NCBI GenBank assembly: GCA_032164245.1
Contig: JAVMKO010000001.1
Span: 168,631,434-168,695,433 of the forward strand
Reading direction: 5' to 3'
Source: Sternotherus odoratus
Lineage: Eukaryota; Chordata; Testudines; Kinosternidae
Length of the DNA stretch: 64,000 bases
Shown here: positions 12,045 to 24,938 of the stretch, in pieces
Numbering within the stretch: the stretch's first letter is position 1
Layout of the letters: each line of letters begins with the position of its first letter
The notes under the pieces: model-generated
Told to the model about the DNA's origin: nothing
Seen by the model: only the letters and a program-made list of their open reading frames with translations
Databases searched by the model: none
Made by a program: the position numbers and the translations under genes

Positions 12045-12350
12045 TTGCCTGAAGACCTGTCTCGTCAGATAATCAAATACACATTCCTTTGTCTGAGGCA
12101 GACTGTGCTTATGCATTGCTTACCAAACACATGGGAAATCTTGGCAAGTGATGGTAACAAGCGGCGCTATTGTCTCCAGCAGTGTTTCAAAGTCCATGAC
12201 AGAAGCTGGCTCCTTGAAGAGCTTGAAGAGAAAAGGAAGCAAGCCACTCCCCACCAAGATGCATACATTTGCAATAACTGCCAGAGATCATGCAGATCTC
12301 GGATTGGACTATTCAGTCACATGAGACATTTCAAACCGACTAAAACATAG
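12045..12350 (+). pseudogene. Probable non-LTR retrotransposon ORF2 C-terminal remnant
   Basis: A 101-codon open frame ends with YICNNCQRSCRSRIGLFSHM, a Cys2-His-type zinc motif. I associate this motif with the C-terminal tail of reverse-transcriptase proteins of LINE-like elements. It follows a charged ELEEKRKQ helix, also typical. There is no upstream RT domain in frame, so this is a fragment. It is unlikely to be a host exon, because no conserved splice sites frame it, but I cannot assign the LINE clade. Confidence 0.4.
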
Positions 12351-15300
12351 GCTACAATTCCCACCATCTCTCGCAGATGAAAGGATGCCAACACACACCA
12401 AACACATGTGAAGAATTTAATTCTAGCAAAAACTCATAACTTTTTGTCCACACCCTTTGCATACACCATGACAGAATATTAATTATCAGTGAGTTATTAG
12501 TTTTCAAATGACATTTTGCATGATACCTTTTAGATACAGATTATAACCTTGGTGAGTTGGGGCATACTGAATTGGCTGGGTCAGTGAAACTCATTACCTG
12601 ATACCAGCTAGTCCCTTTCCCTCTGGCACTGGGATGCTTTCAGGGTCTCAGTTGCAAACTGGCTTATTTCAGCTACATGGTGAAACAGGTTACATATCTG
12701 CAGAACATGGGCCTTGTTAGTTGGATCTGGTAAGCCAGCATTCACAGAGCAGACAAATTTTCCCCAACCAAGGCTCCTCCTTAAACTGGGCCTCGCTACT
12801 GATAGAAATAACAACAGATGTGGCTATCCAGGGTTATTTCTACCTGAATGGATCAAATCGTATCTCCAACAGCCAGTGCTGGTGAAGAGGGGCTCCTTTT
12901 TGCCTGTCTACGAGTGCACACGTCTGCTCAAAATTTGACCTCAAGATCTTGCAGCTGTGCCAAGTATGCAACATTTGAAATAATTCCAGGTTTTCGTGTT
13001 TTAATTGTATAAGTGCATTGAGCTGGATCCTGAACTCCTTACTTAGGCAAACTCCCACTGAGCTCAATGAGAGTTATGATCCAGGGCAGAATTCAGGATT
13101 TGGCCCAATGCCTTTTTAAACTACAGCGTCCTTTAAAAATGTATTTGTTGCTGCAAATTAATGTAAAGGGCCTTGATCTGTGTGCATAAACAAGGCAGCT
13201 TATCATATATAAGTAGTGTGACGCAAATAATGCTTTTTTTCAGCTGCTTCCTTTGCTCTTGACTTCTTCAATGAAGATCAGGTGCTAGCATACAAGGGAT
13301 GTGAAAAGTATGAATGGGTGCCAAGTGGAGACCTACAGGGTGTAACTGACTGCAGTGTGTAGGGCCCTATCTACACAGAAAATTTTTCTCAGTATAATCC
13401 AATGTATTTATACTTGGGCAACCCTCACTGGAACACTGTTATTCTGGTATAAGAGTGACTTTTCTTTTTCTTACATTGCTTGGGAAGGGTTTATAGCTAA
13501 CACTCCCACCCCACTCCCCCCAAGCCATTTTTATACTGAAATAAAAGTGGGGAGTAATATCTCTAAACAATACCTGTAAAGCTTCCTCTTGTAGATAAGC
13601 GCTTAGTTAAGACAGCAAAGCATCCTGCAGTAGAATAAATGGCCTTGAACCAGGGGTGTGACAAGGGTGCAACTGTGAATCCCAAAAGGGCATGACCCAG
13701 GGTGCACCTGAACAAAATACACAACCACATTGTGACAGGAGAAAGAAAAATGATCCTTTTGTCAATGTCCTCCTCCCCTGCTCAAAGATCTATCACAACA
13801 CAGTTGTTGTTAGGTCGGCAACCATAGCTGAAATTCATTATCTTAAAAGGACACCTAAAGGAATGACATCTCAGGCCATGAGTGAGCTCAGACTACTTTA
13901 TCTATCTATCTTTCGCTTGTGCATCGTTGATGGCATTACGTTTAAGGACCACAAAGTATTTCACAAATGTAAAGTGAGGGCAGAATCTGGCCCTGCCTCT
14001 CAACTTAAACCGCTGTTACATGTGATTGTACAATGCTAACAACATTAACTTCATGACCACAAATTGATTTCATGACCATTTCAGGCCTTTCCAAAAGTCC
14101 TTCCTAAACCTCTGTGAGGAAGGAGAAGAACACTTAATATTTTTTAATTTTAAAAACATGCTTTTAAAACTAAGTTTTTTATTATGATATTAGTTTTCTG
14201 CTCCTGTGTTGATGGTGAGCTGGTTTGAGGAAAGCTGAAGAACAGCTGTGACCAGAGTCCCAGGGGAGCCATTTGAGGTCACTCAATTAGGGTGAACTGC
14301 AAAGAATAGGGCAGACAATCCTCAAAGCTGGAGGATATTTCAATACTTAGATTTACAGAGCCAGCACAAAACACTGATTACCTCACTGATTGCCCAGAAG
14401 TCAACAACACAGTTTCCTTAAAGTAACCCAGCCTCAGGCCTCCATCTAGGTACCCAAGTCAGATATGATCAGGATTACTGAAAATCTTATTCATCATATA
14501 AAAAAGGTGCACCAATCCCAAAGGATCAGACACATTACCTCCCAGGTTAATGAATATTCCAGACCTTACCCAAATACACGCTTACAGCCAATTCTTATTA
14601 ACTAAACTATAATTTATTAAAAAAGAAAAAGGAGCATATACATACAGTATACATACAGACATGAGTACAATTTTTGAGATTCAGATTCATAGCAGAGATG
14701 GTGAGCTTTGTAGTTGCAAAGAGTTCTTTCAGAATGAGTTCACAGGTTATAGTCCAGTGTTTATATTCAGGGCTGTCCGGTCAGAACTGGGATCTCAGTC
14801 CTTATGGCTTAGGCTTCTCCTGCACGAAACCTCAAGCAGATCTGAGATGAAAAGGATTGGGCCCCAAATATCTTTATAAAGTTTCAGGCCTTCTTGTGAC
14901 AGCTCGGAATCCTTAGGCGAACAATAGGCACTCATGTGGACTTTGAAGTGGCCTTGGTTCCTAAGCATCCCTGGTAATTATCCACACAGATTAACATAAG
15001 GCATTGTCCTGTTTTTCCACCATTCACAGATGAGTTGCTATACATTTCAAAGAAAGATTAATATAGCAATATCCTATGTTTACAGTTCATTTAAATGTTA
15101 AGATGTTCTTTTAATTTCTGAATTAAGAGCGCAGCATAGACAGGGACTTTTTGATTACACTGTTGACCTCTACCAATATATATGTAAAGACACAAACATT
15201 ATCTCCCCATATGTTGTTAAGAGTTGAATTTGAGTCATTTATCCTGAAGGACGCTTAATTTATTTATCCTTTCTGGTGACGCATCACAGAAGTCATCATA

Positions 15301-16690
15301 CCAGAGTATGAGACTGGAAGTGCAACTGACTACCAACAAAGCATACACCAAGTGCTGTCAAAAGCACACTAAAAAAACACTGAATAACTAAACCACTTTT
15401 CGCTCATCCCTTACAGCTCTAATCATCTTAAGGATTACTCCTAAAAATATTAAGTACAAAATGTTTTCAGCTGGAAATGTGATTTCCAGGCCCCTTTCAT
15501 CAAACATGAATTATTTTCAGAACCCTCTCTTTTTCCTCTTCCCAGATGTAATCGTCTGAATTAAGCTGGTATATCCCATGTGTTTTTCCTCTTCCCACAC
15601 CCAAATGCAATAACTGTAGTTACTAGCAGTTAGATGAAATCTGAGTTCTCTGCTGTCTACAGGGTTATGCCCCTCCCAAGCAATTTTTCATCACTTGCAT
15701 GTTATGCTATGGGTGGGCAGGATGATGACTATTTTAAGAGAGAGTGAATGAATACTGATCCTACAGTTAAAAGTTCCCTTGAGTTTCCTGCACATCAGCT
15801 TGTCTACATAAGCAGTGAGTACAGTCAACAAATGAGCTGTGGCATGATCACCCTGTTAATGATATGCACTTAATAAATGGTTTGGTATTATGTCTTTGAC
15901 TAAATTGGTAACCTGAGAGTGAGAAGGGAGGATGAGCCATGGGTTGGACCTCTGTGAGGTTTGCAAGGCTGCATGGAATGAAACAAGCTTCAACGTAAAC
16001 ACAGACTTTCTGCCTTGTGGCACTTATAATAAATACAGATGAAAGTATAGTGTTTCCTGTGCTGTATGCAACAATCACCCTGGATTGCACAACAATTTAT
16101 CCACAAGGAATTCTGACATATTTTAGGTACTTAACTGAAATAAAATTATTTCTAAGTGCCAAGACCTTTATAAAATGTCTATTTTTGGTTTCTCTGTATC
16201 CAGGCATGCCTCTCAAAGTCTCCTACTGCTCCTTGGGGAACTTTTTAAATAAAAACCTTTTATCTTAATGAAAAGTTGAATTCTAGCAGGACACTTTTGT
16301 GACTGTGAAGTCTGGCAATCTTATCACATCACTGGAGCATTTCTTTGCCAGCTCGGTCCTTTGATTAGTGCTCTAAGAAAGAGGGGGTGAAAAAGGTAAC
16401 AGCAGTAAACTGTTGCTAACTGTTCTGAAAAGATTAGATGCTATGGCCATTTTGTGAATTAAAACACTTGAGCCAATTTCAAAAATTGGCTATCCGAAAA
16501 TTCCTATGGATTTTAAAGCTACAACTCCTACAACTCCTACGCGTATGGGAACTGGTGCAGCATGTAAGAACCTGTTGACTCACTGGGTAGCCCCACTGTT
16601 ACACGCCTTTTGAAATTCTGCACAATTAATGAAATAAGATCCTTCGTGTTTCTCCATGGTAACACCCCTGTTGTTTTGCTTTGTTGACAG

Positions 16691-16775
16691 TGGAAGGACT
16701 GAAAGTAGTGGAGATCGAGAAATGCAAGAGTGACATTAAAAAGATGAGGGAGGAAATGGCAGCAAGGAGCACCAG
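16691..16775 (+). CDS. PDE9A: PDE9A coding exon (window exon 3)
   Basis: The acceptor is GACAG ending at 16690 and the donor is GTAAGC at 16776. The exon completes a Leu codon and encodes [20 protein letters not shown] followed by EMAARST and two bases of Arg. This nearly matches human PDE9A. The charged heptad-like stretch continues the helical N-terminal segment that packs against the catalytic domain in PDE9A dimers. Split codons at both ends match the neighbouring exons. Confidence 0.95.
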
Positions 16776-17749
16776 GTAAGCTCTGCTTCAGTTACCATTG
16801 GGGAAAAGAAAAATCCAGCAGGATTTCTAGATTCAAACTCTGGTGAAGTCATTCCACTGAATTTAGTCATTTGGGGGGTTTAAACACAAGCAAAGCAGCA
16901 GCTCAGTGCCGGGCAGGGCATTGGCTTCACTTGCAAAGACTGTGGTTTCATTTAAGAATTTATGGAAATTCAGTAGTTAAAGCTTGTCCCAGATGACTGA
17001 AAGAAAAATCTTCTTGCAGACAGAGATTAATGTCTTGTTTTTTCTGTGTTCAGCCATCCAGTCACAGGCATTTTGCACTAAGTTTTATGCAGAGAGAGAA
17101 ACTTCTGTCAAGGAAAACATTTATTTTGTAAGAGGCTAGTTTTCTAATTAGCTCCACTAAGATTAATAATGTAAGTTGGGAAAATATCACAATAAATTCA
17201 TAACAGTTCTTTCTAATTATGATCTCACACTTCTGCGGAATTGACTTCCAATTTCAACTAGCAATGAGGGATTTCCAGGAGTCACCCTACCGATCAGCTA
17301 TTACCAAGTTTAGACTCACTGTAATTAAAACAACAGCAGAGGGAATTATAGCTTGTTGTAGTACACTGCATCAGCTGGAGTGTTGGACCTTTATGTCTCC
17401 GAAATACATCTTTAAGATAAACATATCGGCAACTAGAGATTATTAACACTGCTGATAGAGTTATTAAAGAGAAATACACCAGGCAATTCAGACTCTTGCT
17501 AAAAAGGGTATCTCCTAAGCGAAGTTAACTATGTGTGTTGTCTTGAACGCCTTTCCCTTTTGTTCTAGTATTTAGGGTTACACCTTTTGGTCCTTAAGCG
17601 ACACATTTTTCATTGAAGGAGATGGGAGATTTGTTCAAACGCCATGGAACCTGGCTATGTAATAATTTGGTTTTTTAATTTTATGATTATTCAGATGAAT
17701 GTGATTTAAGAATTCAAAAATCACATTTGTATTAGATATGATGTTAGGG

Positions 17750-17832
17750 CTAAATTCTGCCCTGTCATTCTGGTGTAAATCTGGAGTAACCCCTTAACCG
17801 CAGTGGAACTACTCCAGATTTACAGCAGCGTG
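17750..17832. repeat. Palindromic interspersed repeat
   Basis: The arms GTAAATCTGGAGTAAC and ACTCCAGATTTAC are inverted copies separated by about 20 bases. I know similar sequence as a common dispersed repeat in reptiles. Class unknown. Confidence 0.5.
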
Positions 17833-19017
17833 ACAGACACAAATTTGCTCTGCCAGCTACATAGTCACTTGTTAAGGCATCTGAGGGCATTTCATTAGCA
17901 TGGCTAGGAATGCATTTGGCAGCAAAATCAAAAATTTGTATTCTAATATATGTTAGATTCAATTTGCATATTGTGGGGGGAGAGAGGCAGTTTGATACCT
18001 GACTTTTTGTAGGATATGTGAGTGTGTGCATGCAGACGTGCATAGAGAGACAGAACAAAAAAATATGTTAATGCTGCATTCAGGTTGCACAGATAATATC
18101 ACACCAAAATTAGGAAATGCAAAATTTATTGTTCTAACCTCAGTCTTGATTCATTCATGCTGTACATGCTGTTGTTTTGAGGTCTATATTTTATAATATG
18201 AGCAGCAATATAGTAAGGTATCCATTTAACCAGAAAATCAGAAATAGAAAATACTACATACATTCAATGTAATCAAGTTAACATTGTTGTGGGACCAAAA
18301 TGTTGTATTTTTGTGGTTTTACCTGGGCAGTCATAAAGTTGATTTAACACAGGTTTTTTGCATTTAAGTAACTAGGCTTTAAAAGAGAGAATGAACTTGC
18401 TTGTGCTTAATAATGTGACAATTTAAATGAATCCAATTAGAATGTGGAGTTCACAGGACGAGGTTCAGTGATGCATTGGAGAAGTGAGATCCCATCTTTG
18501 CTGCTGCAGTTGTTCTACAAGGCTGCAGATCTGTTTACTCTGTAACAGCTGCATCTTCGCAGTGTTAAAAGATAGAAACTTGCGGCCTGCCTCACCACTG
18601 CAGAATTCCAGTTTTATGTTGATGGGATGCTGTTGAAATCAATGTTTTAAAGAGTGTGAAAGGTGAAAAAAGTATAATAAAATTGCTAATTGTGGATGTG
18701 GATGTGGGCCACTGCTCAGAGGGAGTGGTAACTATAGTCAGCGAATGTTGCTGCTCTTGAGTTCTTTTCGGCTGATCTTGGGCTAACCCCAGCTGATTCT
18801 TTTTTCTCCCACATGGGTAGAGGAGTTTTTATTCCCAGCGAGGTGTAGGCAGCAGCTTTAATTACACAGTTATTGTCAAATCCAAGTTACATTTAAACTT
18901 GAAGCCCCCTGCTTCAAAAGCATGGGGTCCTAGCCAATTCACTGCACTGTTATCCCCATTTTACAGATGAGGAAGATGAGGTTGAGAGACAATCTGCCAG
19001 GATCATGTAGTCAATCT

Positions 19018-19243
19018 GGGTATGTCTACACAGCAAAGAAAACCCATGGCTGGCTCATGCCAGTCCACTCAGGCATGCAGGGCTCGGGCTAGAGCCCGTG
19101 CTCTAGAACCTGCCCACCTCTCAGGGTTCTAGAGCCAGACCACAACCCGAGCCGGGAAGCCTATGCAGCAGTGAAACAGCCCCGCACCCTGAATTGGCTG
19201 GCACGGGGCAGCCATGGGTTTTACTTTGCAGTGCAGACATACC
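19018..19243. mobile_element. Harbinger-like MITE
   Basis: The ends GGGTATGTCTACACAGCAAAG (left) and the inverse of CTTTGCAGTGCAGACATACC (right) form a terminal inverted repeat. The interior contains inverted pieces around AGGGTTCTAGAGC. It belongs to the same group as 26016-26284. The target duplication is not clear. Confidence 0.6.
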
Positions 19244-19249
19244 TCCGAT

Positions 19250-19322
19250 GGCAGGGTCAGGATCTGAATCCAGGTCTCCTGATTCTCCATCTTGTACTTT
19301 AACCACAAGACCATCCTCCCTA
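19250..19322 (-). repeat. tRNA-derived SINE fragment
   Basis: Read on the minus strand it has a tRNA-like head with TGGTTAAAGTAC and GGATTCAGATCCTGACC, resembling A-box and B-box regions. It is short and old. Confidence 0.4.
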
Positions 19323-21059
19323 CCATAATACTTACTTAACTTATATGAGTATTATGAGACTTGATGAGTAGAGTTGACCACTAACATCTTCAGGAGAAAA
19401 ACACTGTAGAAGCGCAAAATTAATTATTTGTATTAATTAATTGATTTTCCTTTAATTGAGACTGCTTACATCGCAGATTCTCCATTAAACTTACGGCTGC
19501 AGCCAGGCAACCCACAAACACACATACTCCCTCTCCCACATCAAGGTAAAAGAAAAGTATCAGCTTACTCATTCTCATTTTTAAAGTGAAGACTGAGGTC
19601 CAAGCTGAATGACCTAAACGTGTGAATAATAAGCCACCCACTAGAGTCATCAGCCTAAACAGATGGTTCTTGCCTCAGCAGCTGGACCTGAGCCATACAG
19701 AATATAATCAAACATCCCAGTGAATTGCTTTGGCTTTCTAAAGCAAGGAAAGTCTGCTCCTTGTGTGGCATTGTCCTTAAGAAGGACCCCCATTGAAGTT
19801 GTTGAGTAATTACAAGTAGCTACCAGTTTCCCTAGCAACCATGGCTCAGCTTGAGCAATGACATGAAGGAGTATTGACTCAATGCAAGAGGAGCTTCATC
19901 CTGGAGTTGCTAAGCAAACAAGCCCTCCCCACTGCAGGAGGGGTCTAAAAGAGACGTCGAGAGCAACGGAGTGGTTTTCTTTGCACTTCATCCAGCCTTC
20001 GTACCACAGTATTTCATTCACTACACAGTGTATTAAAATATGTATAGACATACTGTAATATTTTAATGGTATAGAATAGTAATGGTCAACATATATGTTT
20101 TTAAAATGCCCCTCTTGGAGTGTCATCACATATAGTTAGAAGCACATGAGCTTCTTCAAAGAAAAGGGGCAAAGCTCCCTTCCCCGTCTCCACACATTAA
20201 GACTCAGATTGTTAATGCTGGCCTCTATTTTTTGCACTTTGCACTGGCCTCTATTTTTTGCACAGGGCATGCTCGGAGGAGGGGGCGGAACTGGGTGGGA
20301 AGAGGCAGGGTAAGCAGGAGTGGAAAGAGGTAGGGTGGGGTCTTGGGGGAAGGGATGGGGTGGGGCCTGGGCCAGAGGGGGGGTGGAAAGACGCAGGGAA
20401 AGTCATGGGTGCTTAGGAGAAGGGGTGGATGGGGGTGAAGGTGGAGTGGGGGGGTTGAGCACCCCTGGGTCCTGGAGGAAGCCAGCACCTGTGGGAGCAA
20501 GATCACAGCTGTGAATTCCAAGTGAAGATAGGTACCAAGCTCTGGGCCAGAGTTAGGTGCCTACGTCCTGAGAGAAATACTCCTCGGTATTTCCTAGCTA
20601 GCTTAGGCAGCTCCCTATTCAATGCGCTGGCTTTTGTATATGCCATTTCTGGGCACCAAACTCTCCTCAAGCATTGTATAGGGAGCCTGAGTATCTGACT
20701 CAGAACTGTGGGTTCCAAGAGGAGGCAGAGCACCTGAAGTTAGGAGATTCAATGCTAAGCCTAAATCCCCTTTATGGATCTAGCCATTGGTTTCTCTGCA
20801 CTTCAGCACCCCGTCTGTAAAACTGGGATAATAGTTCCTTTCTTCCGTACTTTATCCATCTTGTGTATTTAGATCGTAAGCACTTTGGAGCAAGGACTGT
20901 CTTATTTAATGTTCGTACAATCACCACGAGAGTAATACTATTACTGTTCATGAACTGATTGATTTTTTAGGACTGTATTGGACAATCTCTGACCTCACCA
21001 GTGATACTGTTAATGCATATAACCCTTGTTAGACAGTGTTCAGTACTGATCATCAACCA

Positions 21060-21560
21060 AAAGCCAAAATTGTTTTGCAAAGAATACAAAATAGAGCAAC
21101 AGAGATGCTAGCAAACATCAGAGTTACAAGGAAGAAATTAGAGGACTGGAATATTCACACTGGAATAGAAGAAATGTTGTGACATGAGAGAGAGATTTCC
21201 AAAATTATGAAAGGAGGGGGGAAAGTTGATACCTTGTTTTGATTTTATTGGGGTTTGGTTTTTTAGTTTTATGGGTTTGGGGGTTTTTTGTTTTCTTTGT
21301 TTTTTGCTTTTTGTTTTACTATTGAGTGTTTTTAAAATAAAAAGGGATACTCTAAACATTAGGAATCTAGGAATGAATGCTAAACTCAAGCAGAACTATT
21401 TTACACAAAAGATAATAAACATATCGAATCAGTTGAATGGAAAGATGATTAAATTAAAGAGAGTGAATGAATTTCAGATACACCTACATTTGTTTCCAGA
21501 GGGTTTCTTGGATATTATGGTGGCCTCAATTATATATTGCTTCATACAGGGGCAAGAATG
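21060..21560 (+). mobile_element. Degenerate CR1/L3-like LINE fragment
   Basis: Words such as AATACAAAATAGAGCAACAG and a later CTCTAAACATTAGGAATCTAG resemble the RT end and 3' part of CR1-type LINEs. There is heavy decay and no open frame. Confidence 0.35.
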
Positions 21561-21634
21561 ACTTGGCCCTGATTATTTCTTATGATTAAAGAAAATGAAA
21601 TTCTTAGGAGAAATTGGGAAGCAGTGCAACTCTA

Positions 21635-22031
21635 AGGATATGTCTACACTACATTGTAGACCCAAATCTGTGGGACCTTGGCTTGTGGGTTTGGTGTTTC
21701 CAAGCCTACACTTCAGCTTCCACACTGTATTGTAAACGTGGGTTTACAGTACTGGACCCAGGACTCACAGCCATGCTAACACATCCATACGGCACCACAC
21801 AGATCTTCTGACTTGGGTCTGCAGCTTGAGCTTCATCCACATTGTACAATCACAGGGCATGGACCTCAGTCACAGCAGGACTTGGGCTTGGAGCCACCCC
21901 TTATTGGGTCCTAAGATCCAGGCCCTGAGTTCTCGCTGACCCAACTTAGACTGATTTGTGTGGAAATGGAAGGGGGGCTTGGGCTCAAACCTGAGTTAGT
22001 ACCCAGGCTTAAGATGCAGTGTAGACATACT
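21635..22031. mobile_element. Harbinger-like MITE
   Basis: The ends AGGATATGTCTACACTAC and GCAGTGTAGACATACT are inverted. The interior is about 400 bp, without coding capacity. It is the same terminal family as 26016-26284. Confidence 0.6.
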
Positions 22032-22134
22032 CTCTATGTGACCACATACCAAGATATTTTAATATATTCAGTGGTACTCAACAGAATGCACCTGTTGTTG
22101 TCCCAGTGTTGAGGGCTGAATTTTTCATTTGCAG

Positions 22135-22216
22135 GACCAGCTGTCCCTGTAAGTACAGCTTCTTAGATGAAAACAAGAAGTTGACACCCCGAAGGGATGT
22201 ACCATCCTATCCAAAG
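22135..22216 (+). CDS. PDE9A: PDE9A coding exon (window exon 4)
   Basis: The acceptor is GCAG ending at 22134 and the donor is GT at 22217. After completing Arg the exon encodes 27 residues starting [16 protein letters not shown] and ending RRDVPSYPK. This is the conserved stretch just before the catalytic domain of PDE9A. The exon ends in phase 0. The donor context (AAG|GTACCA) is weaker than consensus but fits the following exon exactly. Confidence 0.93.
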
Positions 22217-24552
22217 GTACCATAAGATGCACTTTGTTATCAGGATGTTAATTTATAGAGTATGCCTCCCCATGAGGAGCTGGAATACAATGCATGACTT
22301 CACATCACTCGGTAGCTTAATTGTTTAAATCAGTGATTCCCAAACCTTTTCCCACCAAGGACTCCTTTGGCATCTGACTAACTAACTGTCCGGGACTCCT
22401 TTCACTTCCTGTCCTGTTGGAACAACCCTACCTGTGCGGGAACACCCCTGCCAGTGTGACCTCTCACACACAGCGCGCGAAAGGTTATGCTGTGCTGAGT
22501 ATGTCATTTCGAGTACAAAATGGCATCCTTCATGCAGCAAAAATACCAGAATGCTGTTCTAGCATGTTCCGGCCCTGGCTCAAGGGATGGACCCTCATGT
22601 GACCCACAGAAAATCCCCCAGAGTCTGGGGACCCCACTTTATGAACTACTGGTGTAGATCAAGGGCCTAATCCAAAGACCCTGGATGCCAATAGAAAGAC
22701 TCCCATTGATTTCAATGGGTTTCAAATCCAACCCTAAATAACCTTTAATATTTGGAATCTCATTAATGCAGAAAATGTTACTGAATTGCTGAAATGTGTT
22801 GAACATTTAGTGTTCTGTTTTATCTAATGATATTTGATCTGCGGGGTCAGGGCAAGATTTGTTATAGTCTATAACTTTATTCTCTGTGCTGTAATGGCGC
22901 CTCTACTTTTTTTCCTCTGACTGAATTATTTTTCAGTTAAAGTAATTTATGTAGTCCTGGCATCTGTCTCTTGAAAATGGATTTAATGAGCTGTAAAATG
23001 TCATTTCCAATTTGGCTTTGCTTAAATTTATGTGTTGTTGACACTACTAACACATGCTTTCTCAAACTGCGCTACATTCCTTTGTTCCATGATATGTAGA
23101 CGGAAACTATACCTTAACCTTTTACCCACTGCTAGAATGTTTGGCTTCTGAGATTAACTATTACTGTTGGGAGTTGCAGTAAGTGAACACAGGGGTAAAC
23201 TGTTGTTCCTTTCTGCCTAGAGCCAAAGGCTTTTAGTTGCTTGGTTTTAAGAGAGGTTTAGGTTTTGTTAGCTCTCAGTGTGACATTCATTAAGGTTTTA
23301 AATACTGGATTTGTGTGACCTCAGGCGTGTTAGGGGGTGGCAATTCACTTGAAACAGATTTGGTAATTACAATGCTGTTATTAATTAATACATCAATATT
23401 GCTAATTTACAGCTGTCTAGCAAAACTTCTTACTACACATAAAATATAATGCAAATGCAAGGTTACTGCCTTCCAGAGATGGAAAATTAATCCTCAAATG
23501 TAATTCTTGCTTGAATTTAATAACAATGAAGTGGCTCAGATAATATCATTTATATTTTCAATATAGTATACCAAAACTAATTAAAGCCAACTGTGGTAAG
23601 AGGACCAATTAGGCTACTAGGTTTATGTATTCCAAGAGTATTTTGACCATGTTGTCTCAAAAACATGGTTCAATAGTGGTTAGATACCTTACACATCTTC
23701 TAGCACTCTAGAATTTTTTACAAATTGCCAGCCATTGTTACCAACACAGTAACAATCCAGAACACTGGAAAGGGGCGGCGGCGGCGGGGGGGGGGGAGGG
23801 TTAATGCTTAAAGTGTTGTGGAAAAAGCGTGTGGGGGAGGGGAGAGGTCTGTCATCCCCTCCACATCTGCCCACTCCCTTCCACCAACCTCCAAATCAGT
23901 TCAGTCTCCCCAGCCCCCCACCACCAGCAACAGCCCTTCTCTGTCTACTCCCACCTCCCCTTCCCCTTCTGTGAGAACAGTGTCAGCTCCTGAGAGGAGG
24001 GAGAAAGAGCCTTGCCTGCTTCCTGCAGCAGCTCTGATTCGCTGCACTTCCCCAGGATGCAGGCAAGCAGGGAAAGCAAGCAATCAGGGGGGTCTTTTCC
24101 CCAGCGGGTACTAAAAATGTGCACCCTCAGTGACCCAGCTTGCTTTTTAGAAATGTTGTTTCCAAGGTCCGGGTCCCATGCCAGTCCAGCACACTTCAAG
24201 TCCTGCTGGAGGTTGAGTTGGATTTTGTTTTGGAGCTCTGAGGACACAATAAACAACTGTATAAGCTTTGCTGCCTGACACCTGATTGAAAATGGGAACA
24301 CTTGGGAAAAACAGCTGTTCAACAATATCAATTGCCTGCAGTTAAATATTTCATCCCCCAAAATATGAAGAATTTAAGATTAAAACCAACAAGAGACCAT
24401 GCATTTTACCAGCCAGGTCTGAGGCACTAAATTTTGAAAAATTAATAAATGGCATGCTGGAGAACTTCTGATGAGGGCAGAATGCAGCTCCCACAAAGAC
24501 CTGAGGGGAGCTCAGTAGTAATTAATAATAGGCACTGTCTTTTTGTCTACAG
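22217..24552 (+). other. PDE9A intron
   Basis: It holds one hAT-like element (22331-22651), a (GGC)n/G-run microsatellite at 23775-23800 and a C/T-rich stretch at 23855-23965. There is otherwise no recognisable feature. Confidence 0.55.
22331..22651. mobile_element. hAT-like nonautonomous element
   Basis: It starts CAGTGATTCCCAAACC and ends with the inverse of CAGTAGTTCATAAAG. The flanking 8-mers GTTTAAAT and GTGTAGAT match at six of eight positions, consistent with an old hAT target duplication. No transposase frame. Confidence 0.6.
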
Positions 24553-24627
24553 TACATGCTGTCTCAAGAGACCATAGAAGCGCTTCGGAAACCAACATTT
24601 GACGCCTGGCTCTGGGAGCCCAATGAG
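24553..24627 (+). CDS. PDE9A: PDE9A coding exon (window exon 5), start of catalytic domain
   Basis: The acceptor is CTACAG ending at 24552 and the donor is GAG|GTAATG at 24628. The 25 codons contain [20 protein letters not shown], the characteristic entry into the PDE9A catalytic domain. Both ends are phase 0. The only clear difference from the human sequence as I recall it is in the first residues and one Ala for Val near DAWLW. The open frame runs on past the donor into the intron without meaning. Confidence 0.95.
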
Positions 24628-24938
24628 GTAATGAGTAAACAAGTTGTTGACACTTGTGGATTATCCCATGACCACGCTGAGAGGGCTGGGAAAGCCGTCT
24701 TCAGTATCTATCAATGGAAGCCTAACGAAGGCAATGCGGAACAAAGACCTTGCCTACACTCAGGAACACTCTCTGTTCATCGACTGGCAGCTAGCAGTCA
24801 ATGAAGACACATGGGTGCTGACCCCAAAGTGTAGAGGAGAACATGCAAGGGATTGCACTGCCTGAGGGCATCGTGCTTTCCCCCACTTAGAAGTAGAGGA
24901 TGCACCTCATTCACTCCGTTGGTACAAACCCCTGCACG

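Larger units (their letters stand above)
1220..16690 (+). other. Large PDE9A intron carrying retroelements
   Basis: The residual sequence around the separately listed elements is as follows. A purine-rich GGA/AGA tract spans about 1900-2420. MIR-like SINE sequence lies near 8450-8890. LTR- or ERV-like sequence I cannot assign lies near 10140-10800 and 14340-15290. The rest, especially 15290-16690, shows no recognisable feature. Open frames here are short and overlap on both strands, as expected of noncoding DNA. Confidence 0.6.
16776..22134 (+). other. PDE9A intron with MITEs and old LINE/SINE sequence
   Basis: Besides the listed elements it contains a palindromic TAAATCTGGAGTAAC / ACTCCAGATTTA repeat at about 17750-17832, MIR-like words at about 18945-18990 and 20790-20930, and a G-rich block at 20270-20500 I cannot name. 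The remainder is AT-rich with no recognisable feature. Confidence 0.55.
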
